From an uncultured Aquimarina sp. (GTDB lineage: Bacteria; Bacteroidota; Bacteroidia; Flavobacteriales; Flavobacteriaceae): a DNA stretch of 64,000 nt. The position numbers were made by a program, and so were the translations under genes. The notes below the pieces were generated by a model. That model searched no databases, was not told the origin of the DNA, and was given only the letters and a program-made list of their open reading frames with translations. Position 1 is the first letter of the stretch; the number at the start of each line of letters is the position of its first letter. The stretch covers positions 62,001 through 126,000 of the forward strand of contig CANMMM010000004.1 of NCBI GenBank assembly GCA_947498935.1, given 5' to 3'. Below are positions 35,272 to 44,715 of this stretch, in pieces.

Positions 35272-35575
35272 TTGTTTGAGTTTGTGTTAGAGTTTTTAGC
35301 TAGTTCGGCTAAAATACTTTTCTAAAACTCTTAAAAAAATCAAAAAAATAAAAATAAAATCGATGAAGGTGTGAAAAAAATCTTTAAAGAGTGATAATTT
35401 TAAGGTTAATTGTGCTAAAATTATTGTTTTTTTAATTTTTTTTGACTAAAAATTATTATGTAAAGGATGTGATTAAAATGATCAAAAAGCTTAATTTTTT
35501 GCAAATGTGAGTGTTAGGTGGTGTTCGGATGCTTGTGAAAAATTTGAGATAATGTATGTTGTATTCTTATAGGAG
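35272..35575. other. Leader region of protease copy 1, duplicated upstream of copy 2
   Basis: The first about 165 nt upstream of the protease start resemble the region upstream of copy 2 (39140-39310): both share TTGTTTGAGTTTGTGTTA, an AATCAAAAAAATAAAAATA run and an ATCTTTAAAGAGT segment. A minus-strand TATTTTAG is a near -7 box. The duplication therefore includes the promoter. Beyond that the sequence is AT-rich with no gene seen. Confidence 0.5.
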
Positions 35576-35677
35576 GAAGTGGTTTCAACTTTTTATAATT
35601 TGCTATAAAAACAATTTTTTGCGCTCATAGTTTGCAATTTTTGAGTTCTATGGCGCTGTTTTGCAACTAAAAAATGA
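35576..35677 (-). repeat. Truncated MITE-like element, copy E
   Basis: It begins GAAGTGGTTTCAACTTTTT and continues through GCTATAAAAACAATTTTTTG and GGCGCTGTTTTGCAACTAAA, as in copy D, but stops near the centre; the second half and right end are missing. A terminator for protease copy 2 follows directly, so the truncation may have been caused by a rearrangement there. Confidence 0.75.
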
Positions 35678-35682
35678 GTTTT

Positions 35683-35727
35683 TTATAAAAAATCCCTTCT
35701 TAAACATAATGTCTAAGAAGGGATTTA
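35683..35727 (-). terminator. Terminator of protease copy 2
   Basis: AAATCCCTTCTTA pairs with TAAGAAGGGATTT and is followed on the minus strand by a T-run. It lies 56 nt beyond the stop codon at 35783. Confidence 0.85.
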
Positions 35728-35782
35728 GTGGCTTTCTTTATAAATAGAAAGCGTAAGGTGTTTTTAGGTGTTCTCAGTGAGA

Positions 35783-38700
35783 CTATTTAACAACAAAACG
35801 CGTTGTTTGTGTGCCTACTTTTAAGATGTACATACCTTTGCCTAGTTGATCAGTACTTATAGATTCTGTATAACTACCTTGTTTGATGATTTTTCCTAAT
35901 ACATCTAAGATTTGATATGGTTGTAATTCTTGTTGTGTTAGGCTTACCTTGAGTATAGCTCCTGATTGTACTGGGTTTGGATATACAAATAGTTGATCAT
36001 TTGTTGGAGGTCCTTGTGCAAGTTCATCAGCACGTGTAGTGAGTAATGAAGTTTTTCCACATGCTCCTATAGATTGCCATTCTCCTTGAGCTCTTTCGTA
36101 TAAATTACCTTGGTAAATAACAAGGTCTCCTGTCTGATAAATTTGGCGGGAGTTCCAAGAAGGGACTCCTTCACAAAGATTACTAGTAGCTTCGCTTTGG
36201 CTAAGTTGTAAATTGTCTATAGCAATATCTGCTTTCCATGTACCACCTGTTATTCTGTTAAAACGAAGTTTAATACTTTGTCCTGCGTATGCACTAAGGT
36301 CTAGGCTAGCAGTCAGCCAGCTATTTTGTTTGGTGCCAGTTTCGCTCCACATGCTAGTCCATGTAGCTCCATTGTCATTACTAATTTCGAGTGCTATACT
36401 TCCCATATTGTTGTCTCCATACATGTGGTAGTTAAAGGAGAAAGTCGCTTTAGAAAGTCCAGAAAGGTCATAACAGGGAGAGTTTAAGACAGCTTGCTTG
36501 TTAGGGAATCCTACATTGTTTCCAGAAGCCTCTACGTATATGTAATACGATCCTTGGCTAGCACTAGAAGGTCCTGTGCCATTAGAAGGTGTTTCTCCGC
36601 TACTAACTGTCCAATCAATATCATCTGCTGAAGATTGTGTCCATGCACCTAGTGTGTTTTCAAACCCTTGGGTGTATGGGAATGATGATATTCCTGATGT
36701 GCAAGTGCTATTTCCTGCGGCTGTTACTGTTACAGTGTAATCCTCTACTTCTCCATATTGAAAGGATTCACAGTTAGATGGAATACCATTATACTTCATC
36801 GATACACGCATTCTAGTGCTACCTTCGATGGCTTGATTAGGTATTGTAAATGTACCACTTACACTGGTATTTCTAGTAGGAGATTGTGACCATACGAGTT
36901 CATCTGCATCTGTGAAATCACCATCTTTGTTATAGTCAATCCATACGGCATATCCTTCGTTGTATACAGTACCTGTCCATCTAGGAGTGATCGTAATTGT
37001 ATTTTCACTTCCTTTGGATAGTGTAGTGCTGGTGCCTGTGAAGTCTGCGTATCCATTACTACTCGCGCCAGAGGCGTTATCTATCTCTGCTAGCTTAACA
37101 TTTTGAATGTATTCATCAGCAACGCTTTGTCCATTAGAAGGGCAGTAGCTTATTTGTTGGTCTGTAGTGGTGAAGTTGGTGCTGCTGCTAAAAGAAGATG
37201 CTGTACCGTCACTACACAGGCTTCTTACTTGTGCTTCGTAAGCTGTGTTGGGAGATAATCCGCTGATAGCATAAGTGTTAGAGTTTATGGCTTGTGTAGT
37301 CCATGAAGTGGCTCCAGATTGTCTGTATCGAACCTCGTAGCTAGCTCCTGCCACAGCATCCCAAGCTATAGTAGTGTTAGTGGCACCTATGTTTGATGTT
37401 CTAAGGTTGCTAGGGGTGTTAGCAGTACATACTGTAGCTGTGGGTGTAAGTCCTGTAACGATTAATGAGAAGTTTTGACTTCCTCCGCTAAGGCTTCCTT
37501 TATGAGTAACGGTAATGGTATATGTTCCAGAAGCATTAGCAACATCCACTCTTTCATAAGGGTCTACTTTGTTATCTCCTTTTCCATTGCTATTCACTCC
37601 TGTTAATCTGTATGGTGAGTATGTTGTTCCGTTTTGGGTGACTCTGATATCTAAATCATTAATTAATACAGGGGTATTGGAGTTGGTTGCTGTTGTAGCG
37701 CTACCAGGTCTGTCTGTCCATGAGATGGATGCTAGTAATGGACTGCTACCATCTGAAGTAACATCGATCGTGTAGCTCTGCCCGTTGGCTAAGTTTAATT
37801 CATCTGCGATGGATTGGTTTCCGCTGTTGGAGATAGTAGTTGCAGCTGCTTTGGCATTTAATAATCCCCATCCGTGTACTGCATCTGGTCCAGAGGGGCC
37901 TATGTCGTCTGCTGTATGCAGTGCTACTCCTTTGAGCGTGGCAGCTCTCATGAAGTTGCCATTGATGTTATTGTAGTGCTGTTGTAATAGTAGTAGTGAT
38001 CCACTTACGTTTGGAGAGGCCATGGATGTACCTGTAATGCTTGCATAATCAGTATTGCTACCTTCATATGTAGAATAAAGTCCTGTTCCATTACCTGTAA
38101 TATCTGGTTTGATTCTGAAATCATCTGTAGGCCCTTCGCTACTAGAGCTGTTAATAGTAACTGAAATTAGATCTCCATTGGCAGCTACATTAGCATCTTG
38201 TGCATTGGCTACTACTAGATTGTTTTTAGAAGTAGAGTGTCCTGTAAGTTTATCAAATTGAGAATTGCCATTTAATGGGGCAGCATTGTACTCATCTCTG
38301 TTGCCATCGTTTCCTGCAGCTACAACCATGAGGTAATAAGGCGCATTAAACATAACTCCATCCCAAGAGGCAGATTCGTTTATGTATGCTCCAAAATACT
38401 GATCAGGAACAAGATCTCCTCTGAATCCATAGGAATGATTGGAAATAAGCATTCCGTCAGCTGCCGCAGCGGTAGCTTCGGATACATCGTTATTCCACAT
38501 GTAGCATCTAGCTTTGGCTTGTGGAGCCATTCCTTTAGCAGCTGGTTGTACGCCAGAGGCCATAATGGTACCTGTTACGTGTGCTGCATGAAAGTTTAAT
38601 CGAACACCTCCTTCGGAATTTGCATCTCTAACAGATACTCTGTTGTTGCCACCAGGTCCATCGTATTCTTGGTGTGATGCTCTGGGGTGTCCTCCATCCC

Positions 38701-39139
38701 AAACATGGGCAGTCATGTTCTGTCCGTCTAGATTGAGACCGAGTGATCCTCCAATGTTTAGGTGATTAGTTCTGGTAGAGGCTGCCGCATCTGTGTTATA
38801 CGTGGTGTAATAGATGGGACTCCCGTCTGCTGCAATAGATTGTAGTTCTGAAAAACTTCCGTCGTCTCCATAAACCTGTATATCCCAGCCATTACTTGTA
38901 GCTACTGCTATAGCTTCTTTTTTGGATTGTATGGCCTTTTCGTTACTTGTTTTTGCTAATTGCTTTAGCTTGTCGGTGTTACTTTGTTGCTGGATTGCTT
39001 TTCGTTGATTAGTAGTCTGTGCAGTTAGACTAGTTGAAAGTGTGAGAATTGCTACGATTGCAAATAGATGGGTTTGGTGTACAAGACCCTTGCTCAGTAG
39101 GAATACTATCCTACTGAGTAGTAAGTTGGTTTTTTTCAT
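35783..39139 (-). CDS. Secreted S8 (subtilisin-like) protease with T9SS sorting domain, copy 2
   Basis: This 1118-residue paralogue of the neighbouring protease has the same signal peptide, S8 domain with the HVWDGG, NFHAAHVTG and GTSMASP motifs, beta domain, first fibronectin III, GEVED, MAM-like and CBM5/12-like domains and type A sorting domain (VYPNPVQSG). It lacks the second fibronectin III domain of copy 1: here EDYTV runs directly into TVTAAGNSTC. The catalytic domain is nearly unchanged between the copies, while the C-terminal modules differ more. Each copy has its own terminator and upstream region, so both are probably expressed. Confidence 0.9.
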   Translation of the reverse strand: MKKTNLLLSRIVFLLSKGLVHQTHLFAIVAILTLSTSLTAQTTNQRKAIQQQSNTDKLKQLAKTSNEKAIQSKKEAIAVATSNGWDIQVYGDDGSFSELQSIAADGSPIYYTTYNTDAAASTRTNHLNIGGSLGLNLDGQNMTAHVWDGGHPRASHQEYDGPGGNNRVSVRDANSEGGVRLNFHAAHVTGTIMASGVQPAAKGMAPQAKARCYMWNNDVSEATAAAADGMLISNHSYGFRGDLVPDQYFGAYINESASWDGVMFNAPYYLMVVAAGNDGNRDEYNAAPLNGNSQFDKLTGHSTSKNNLVVANAQDANVAANGDLISVTINSSSSEGPTDDFRIKPDITGNGTGLYSTYEGSNTDYASITGTSMASPNVSGSLLLLQQHYNNINGNFMRAATLKGVALHTADDIGPSGPDAVHGWGLLNAKAAATTISNSGNQSIADELNLANGQSYTIDVTSDGSSPLLASISWTDRPGSATTATNSNTPVLINDLDIRVTQNGTTYSPYRLTGVNSNGKGDNKVDPYERVDVANASGTYTITVTHKGSLSGGSQNFSLIVTGLTPTATVCTANTPSNLRTSNIGATNTTIAWDAVAGASYEVRYRQSGATSWTTQAINSNTYAISGLSPNTAYEAQVRSLCSDGTASSFSSSTNFTTTDQQISYCPSNGQSVADEYIQNVKLAEIDNASGASSNGYADFTGTSTTLSKGSENTITITPRWTGTVYNEGYAVWIDYNKDGDFTDADELVWSQSPTRNTSVSGTFTIPNQAIEGSTRMRVSMKYNGIPSNCESFQYGEVEDYTVTVTAAGNSTCTSGISSFPYTQGFENTLGAWTQSSADDIDWTVSSGETPSNGTGPSSASQGSYYIYVEASGNNVGFPNKQAVLNSPCYDLSGLSKATFSFNYHMYGDNNMGSIALEISNDNGATWTSMWSETGTKQNSWLTASLDLSAYAGQSIKLRFNRITGGTWKADIAIDNLQLSQSEATSNLCEGVPSWNSRQIYQTGDLVIYQGNLYERAQGEWQSIGACGKTSLLTTRADELAQGPPTNDQLFVYPNPVQSGAILKVSLTQQELQPYQILDVLGKIIKQGSYTESISTDQLGKGMYILKVGTQTTRFVVK

Positions 39140-39487
39140 TTGTTTGAGTTTGTGTTATATTTTTAGCCTATTTAGACTAAAATGCTTTCTTAAAGTTGAT
39201 GAAAAAATCAAAAAAATAAAAATATAATCGATGAAGTGATAAAAAAATCTTTAAAGAGTAATGGCATTGAATTTAATTGTATGAAAAATATTGTTTTTTT
39301 AAGATTTTATGAGTATACGATGCTGTTGTAAAGACGTAATTAAATTAATTTAAAAACGTAACTTGATATAAACATAGAGATAATTAGAGTTCATATGTTT
39401 ATAAAAAACAGAGATTTAAGGGGCTTATTTTGTGAAGATAAGCTTGAAAAATATATGAAGTGTTCGATTTTTGATAGCTATAATGGA
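39140..39487. other. Leader region of protease copy 2
   Basis: The first about 165 nt match the leader of copy 1 in part (see 35272). The remainder is AT-rich and shows no gene, repeat or strong hairpin up to element R4. Confidence 0.4.
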
Positions 39488-39591
39488 TTTGCGTTAGGGA
39501 TAGTAGCGGCATCCTTTTTTGGTTTCTTAAAAAACCAAAAAAGATACAGCGGATAGCCCGACTCCACGACTTTAGGAGTGGGGGAACGCCC
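39488..39591 (-). repeat. GC-rich interspersed element, copy R4 (type II)
   Basis: GCGTTAGGGATAGTAGCGGC, then a hairpin CTTTTTTGGTTT / AAACCAAAAAAG, then GGATAGCCCGACTCC and an extra short hairpin (CTCCACGACTTTAGGAGTGG), ending GGGAACGCCC. It lies 91 nt upstream of the thioesterase gene. Confidence 0.8.
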
Positions 39592-39682
39592 TGATAGTTA
39601 TTGCTAAACTTTATGCAAAGCTGGTAGGTGCCTAGAGGCTATTTTGTATTTTTATGGGATTATAATATAATCATTAAAAAAT

Positions 39683-40159
39683 ATGTATTTAAAGGAATTT
39701 GAAATTCGATGGAATGATATTGATGCGAATAGGCATTTGGCTAATAAGGCATATATAGAGTATGCAGCTCATACACGTATGTCGTTTTTAACGGAGTATG
39801 GTTTTGATTATAAGACGCTACAGAAGCATGATATTGGTCCTATCGTATTTTATGAGCATATGTATTATTTTAAAGAAGTGTTTGCGGGGAAACCTGTACG
39901 AGTATCACTAGAATTGTCTGGGTTGAGTGAGGATGGTAAGTTTTTTGAGTTTACACATAATTTTTATGATCACAAGGGAGGGAATTTTGCACATTGCGAA
40001 ATGATGGGAGCTTGGATCGATTTAAAAACCCGTAAATTAATTGCATTGCCTGTAGAAATGATGGAGTTATTGAATGTGGTAGAAAAGGCTTCTTATTATA
40101 GAGTACTGACGAAAGAGGATACGCGAAGGTTTGCGAAACAGCCTGTAGATTTAGGTTGA
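39683..40159 (+). CDS. Acyl-CoA thioesterase, hotdog fold (4HBT family)
   Basis: The 158-residue cytoplasmic enzyme has the 4-hydroxybenzoyl-CoA thioesterase fold, with the active-site aspartate in the family segment RWNDIDANRHLANKAY and a hotdog helix following. It probably hydrolyses short or medium acyl-CoA; the substrate cannot be read from the sequence. Its stop overlaps the 3' end of the convergent EamA gene by 9 nt. Confidence 0.88.
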   Translation: MYLKEFEIRWNDIDANRHLANKAYIEYAAHTRMSFLTEYGFDYKTLQKHDIGPIVFYEHMYYFKEVFAGKPVRVSLELSGLSEDGKFFEFTHNFYDHKGGNFAHCEMMGAWIDLKTRKLIALPVEMMELLNVVEKASYYRVLTKEDTRRFAKQPVDLG

Positions 40160-41044
40160 TGTAGTGGTTTTTTTGGTTACAAGATATACACCGATGAATA
40201 CGAATGCTGCTGATAGAGTTTTGACCATATTCATGCTATCTGCTCCCATTAGTGTGGCAAAAACAATCGCTAATAAGGGTTGTAAATAAATAAAGGCGCC
40301 TAGTGTAGAGGCTTTAAGGGTCTTTAGAGCGAAAATGTTTAGTAGGTAGGTGAGAAAAGTGGTGCATACTACAACAAAGGCCATTTTAAGGAGTACATCT
40401 ACAGGTAGGTCGTGCCATTGAACTTCTATGAATTCATGTAATGTAATAGGAGCGTTGATGATTACTCCCATTAAAAATAACCATTTCATGAGTGTAAATA
40501 AATGGTATTTGGCAGTTAATGGCTTGATAAGGATAAGGTACACGGCGTAGCAAGCACCATTAATGATAAAAAAACTATTGCCTAGCGGTATGTTGGGAGC
40601 ATCTTGTCTGATTTCTTTGCCAAATAGAATAAGACCGAGTGCTCCTCCAAAGCCTAGTAGGATACCAATGATGCGTAGTAAGGTGATTTTTTCTTTCAGA
40701 AAAAAGGCGGATAATATGAATACCATAATTGGAGCGATGGTGATCATAACAGAGCTATTGATGGGGGTAGACAGTTCTAATCCCTTAAAAAACATAAGCA
40801 TGTTGATGACCATGCCAAAAATGGCACAGCCTAAAAAACGAAGCCAGTCTTTTCGGTCAATACGTTCGCGAGGTGCCCAAATTGAGGCGATCCAAAATAA
40901 AATGCTAGCGCCAATGACGCGTAGAAAAATAAAACCAAATGGTTTTATATAAGTAGGCATTACCCCTTTGGCAATCGTATGATTGATGGCGTATATCAAA
41001 CTGGCGCCAAAAGCTGCAAGAAAAGCAAGGGTTCTTTTATCCAT
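40151..41044 (-). CDS. EamA/DMT superfamily membrane transporter
   Basis: The protein has ten predicted membrane helices in two EamA repeats (about residues 5-140 and 155-290). The start ATG ending at 41044 (MDKRTLAFLAAFG) gives the family N-terminus; the frame can be extended into the upstream gene but that adds unrelated residues. It overlaps the Spx/ArsC-like gene by 8 nt, so the two are cotranscribed. DMT transporters export metabolites or amino acids; the substrate is unknown. Confidence 0.88.
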   Translation of the reverse strand: MDKRTLAFLAAFGASLIYAINHTIAKGVMPTYIKPFGFIFLRVIGASILFWIASIWAPRERIDRKDWLRFLGCAIFGMVINMLMFFKGLELSTPINSSVMITIAPIMVFILSAFFLKEKITLLRIIGILLGFGGALGLILFGKEIRQDAPNIPLGNSFFIINGACYAVYLILIKPLTAKYHLFTLMKWLFLMGVIINAPITLHEFIEVQWHDLPVDVLLKMAFVVVCTTFLTYLLNIFALKTLKASTLGAFIYLQPLLAIVFATLMGADSMNMVKTLSAAFVFIGVYLVTKKTTTST

Positions 41045-41390
41045 GCAGTGCAGTATTAGCAGCAGCAATTGTTTTTTTGCTATTACCAATAAATATCTGA
41101 TTTTGCCATAGTAGTACTGGACGCTTTAAGAAAGTGTAGTGTTCTAGAATGAGGTTTTTGTAGTCTTCTTCTGTTAGAGATTGGTTTTTTAGGTCTCGCT
41201 CTTTATAAAGTCTTGCTCTTTTGCTAAACAGTGCTTCGTAGCTTCCTGCTATTGCATGCATTTCTTCGATTTGATCTGTGGTGATAGGGGTGGTTTTGAT
41301 ATCTTGTAAAGCAACGTCATCAGGTAGATGAAGCTCGTTGATAATACGTTTGCAAGTGTCGCAAGTAGAGAGGTAGTATAGTTTTTTCAC
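41037..41390 (-). CDS. ArsC/Spx family thioredoxin-fold protein
   Basis: This 117-residue protein has an N-terminal CDTC redox motif (residues 10-13) and the RPVLLWQNQIFIG segment of the ArsC/Spx/YffB family. Glutaredoxin-dependent arsenate reductases have a single cysteine in this position; the CxxC pair makes an Spx-like regulator or a thiol-redox role as likely. No arsenic-resistance genes lie nearby. It starts the two-gene operon with the EamA transporter. Confidence 0.85.
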   Translation of the reverse strand: MKKLYYLSTCDTCKRIINELHLPDDVALQDIKTTPITTDQIEEMHAIAGSYEALFSKRARLYKERDLKNQSLTEEDYKNLILEHYTFLKRPVLLWQNQIFIGNSKKTIAAANTALHG

Positions 41391-41452
41391 GTGGTTCAGT
41401 TTTAAAATGCTAAAATCGCTACAAAGGAAATCCTTTTCAGAATGAAAAGATA

Positions 41453-41460
41453 TATTTTTG
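41453..41460 (+). promoter_or_regulatory. Candidate -7 element of the DinB gene
   Basis: TATTTTTG matches TAnnTTTG, 32 nt before the ATG at 41493. No convincing -33 TTG. Confidence 0.4.
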
Positions 41461-41492
41461 GGTAAAAATTATAAACCTTCACTAATCACATC

Positions 41493-41948
41493 ATGAAGTA
41501 TCAATTAGAAGTAACAAGAACAAATAGAAGAATACTGGAAAAAATGATTAATAGCATTCCGTTGGAGACATTGAATCGTGTTCCAGAGGGTTTTTCTAAT
41601 TCGATTATCTGGAATATTGCCCATGTGGTGGTAACACAGCAATTATTGGTCTATAAATTAAGTGGGTTGCCTACTCTGGTTAGCGACGAGATGATCGAAA
41701 GGTATAGAAAGGGAACGAAAACAGAACATGCTGTTACGGAAGAGGAATTAGAAATGGTCAAGACGCTATTGCACAGTACGATCGATCAGACAGAGAAGGA
41801 TATGGATGCGAATGTATTCGAGAATTACCAAGAATATCCTACGAGTACGGGTTTTGTGTTAAAATCTCTGGCAGATGCAGTGGCTTTTAATAATTTTCAT
41901 GAGGGAATTCACTTAGGGTATATCATGGCTATGAAAAAGGCGTTATAA
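41493..41948 (+). CDS. DinB superfamily protein
   Basis: The 151-residue protein is a four-helix bundle of the DinB/YfiT superfamily. The putative metal-binding histidines are in WNIAHVV and in NNFHEGIHLGY. Members bind divalent metals and include thiol-dependent transferases (such as bacillithiol transferases), but most are uncharacterised. It lies 21 nt upstream of the PLP enzyme and may be cotranscribed with it. Confidence 0.8.
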   Translation: MKYQLEVTRTNRRILEKMINSIPLETLNRVPEGFSNSIIWNIAHVVVTQQLLVYKLSGLPTLVSDEMIERYRKGTKTEHAVTEEELEMVKTLLHSTIDQTEKDMDANVFENYQEYPTSTGFVLKSLADAVAFNNFHEGIHLGYIMAMKKAL

Positions 41949-41969
41949 ATCACTACATAAACAAAGGCG

Positions 41970-43112
41970 ATGAAATTTAATACAAAAACAATACATGGAG
42001 GGCAATCTCATGATCCTGCATACGGGGCAGTGATGCCTCCAATATATCAGACTTCTACCTATGCCCAGTCGACACCAGGTGGGCATAAGGGATATGAATA
42101 CAGTAGAACGCATAATCCTACGCGTAGTGCATTGGAAAAAGCATTAGCAAGTATTGAGAATGGAACGTATGGATTGGCATTTGGTTCTGGATTGGCAGCT
42201 ATAGATGCAGTGATAAAATTGCTAAAACCAGGTGATGAAGTAATTTCTACGAGTGATCTCTATGGAGGTACTTATAGGATCTTCACTAAAATATTTGAAG
42301 GTTTTGGGATTAAATTCCACTTTGTAGGAATGGAAAGCGCAGCCGAGGTTGCAAAACACATTAATGCGAATACAAAATTGATATGGGTGGAAACGCCTAC
42401 GAATCCTATGATGAATGTCATAGATATCAAAGCAGTAGCAGCGGTGGCAAAACAGCATGAATTGTTGCTGGCAGTAGATAATACGTTTGCAACTCCGTAT
42501 CTACAACGCCCTTTAGATTTAGGGGCAGACATCGTGATGCATAGTGCTACGAAATATATTGGTGGTCATAGTGATTTAGTGATGGGCGCATTGATCGTAA
42601 AAGATGAGGTGCTAGCAGATCGATTGTATTTTATACAAAACGCAAGTGGTGCGGTTTGTGGCCCTCAGGACAGTTTTTTGGCATTGCGAGGGATCAAAAC
42701 ATTGCATGTGCGTATGCAAAGACATTGCGAAAATGGAAGGGCTATTGCTAGGTATTTAGAATCGCATCCGCAAATAGAAAAGGTGTATTGGCCAGGTTTG
42801 GAGTCGCATCCGAATCATGCTATTGCAGCAGCGCAGATGGATGATTTCGGCGGAATGATTTCGTTTGTAACCAAGGGTAATGATTATCAAAAAGCGATAC
42901 AAATCGTAGAGCGATTGCAGATTTTTACCTTAGCAGAATCTTTAGGGGGTGTCGAAAGTCTAGCGGGACATCCTGCAAGTATGACGCATGCTTCGATTCC
43001 TAAAGAAGAGCGTGAAAAGACGGGAGTGGTGGATTCATTGATCCGCCTAAGTGTAGGGATAGAGGACGTAGCAGATTTAATTGCAGATTTAGAGCAGGCT
43101 ATCGGTTCGTAA
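41970..43112 (+). CDS. Cystathionine gamma-synthase/lyase family PLP enzyme
   Basis: This is a PLP-dependent Cys/Met metabolism enzyme. The PLP lysine is K195 in HSATKYIGGHSD, and the family segments GSGLAAIDAV, YGGTYRIF and ETPTNPMMNV are present. The length of 380 residues is normal. It could be cystathionine gamma-synthase (MetB), gamma-lyase or O-acetylhomoserine sulfhydrylase; the sequence favours the MetB/lyase branch but does not separate the two. Confidence 0.9.
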   Translation: MKFNTKTIHGGQSHDPAYGAVMPPIYQTSTYAQSTPGGHKGYEYSRTHNPTRSALEKALASIENGTYGLAFGSGLAAIDAVIKLLKPGDEVISTSDLYGGTYRIFTKIFEGFGIKFHFVGMESAAEVAKHINANTKLIWVETPTNPMMNVIDIKAVAAVAKQHELLLAVDNTFATPYLQRPLDLGADIVMHSATKYIGGHSDLVMGALIVKDEVLADRLYFIQNASGAVCGPQDSFLALRGIKTLHVRMQRHCENGRAIARYLESHPQIEKVYWPGLESHPNHAIAAAQMDDFGGMISFVTKGNDYQKAIQIVERLQIFTLAESLGGVESLAGHPASMTHASIPKEEREKTGVVDSLIRLSVGIEDVADLIADLEQAIGS

Positions 43113-43180
43113 GTGATGGGTATACGATGCTGATACGTATTATTAATTTGGCAAAATTAAAGATTTGTTTTTGAGAATAG

Positions 43181-44587
<1,407 letters not shown>

Positions 44588-44611
44588 CCCAATTGCTATA
44601 TGATATGATAC

Positions 44612-44650
44612 AAAGCCGTTCTGTAGATGATATAGAACGGCTTTTTTAGT
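44612..44650 (+). terminator. gdhA terminator
   Basis: AAAGCCGTTCT / AGAACGGCTTT with an 11-nt loop is followed by a T-run. It lies 25 nt after the gdhA stop. Confidence 0.9.
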
Positions 44651-44715
44651 TATTTGAGCGCAATAATTACTATTTTAGCATGTTATCAAAGCGTAGTTAT
44701 AGACACTCATACATC

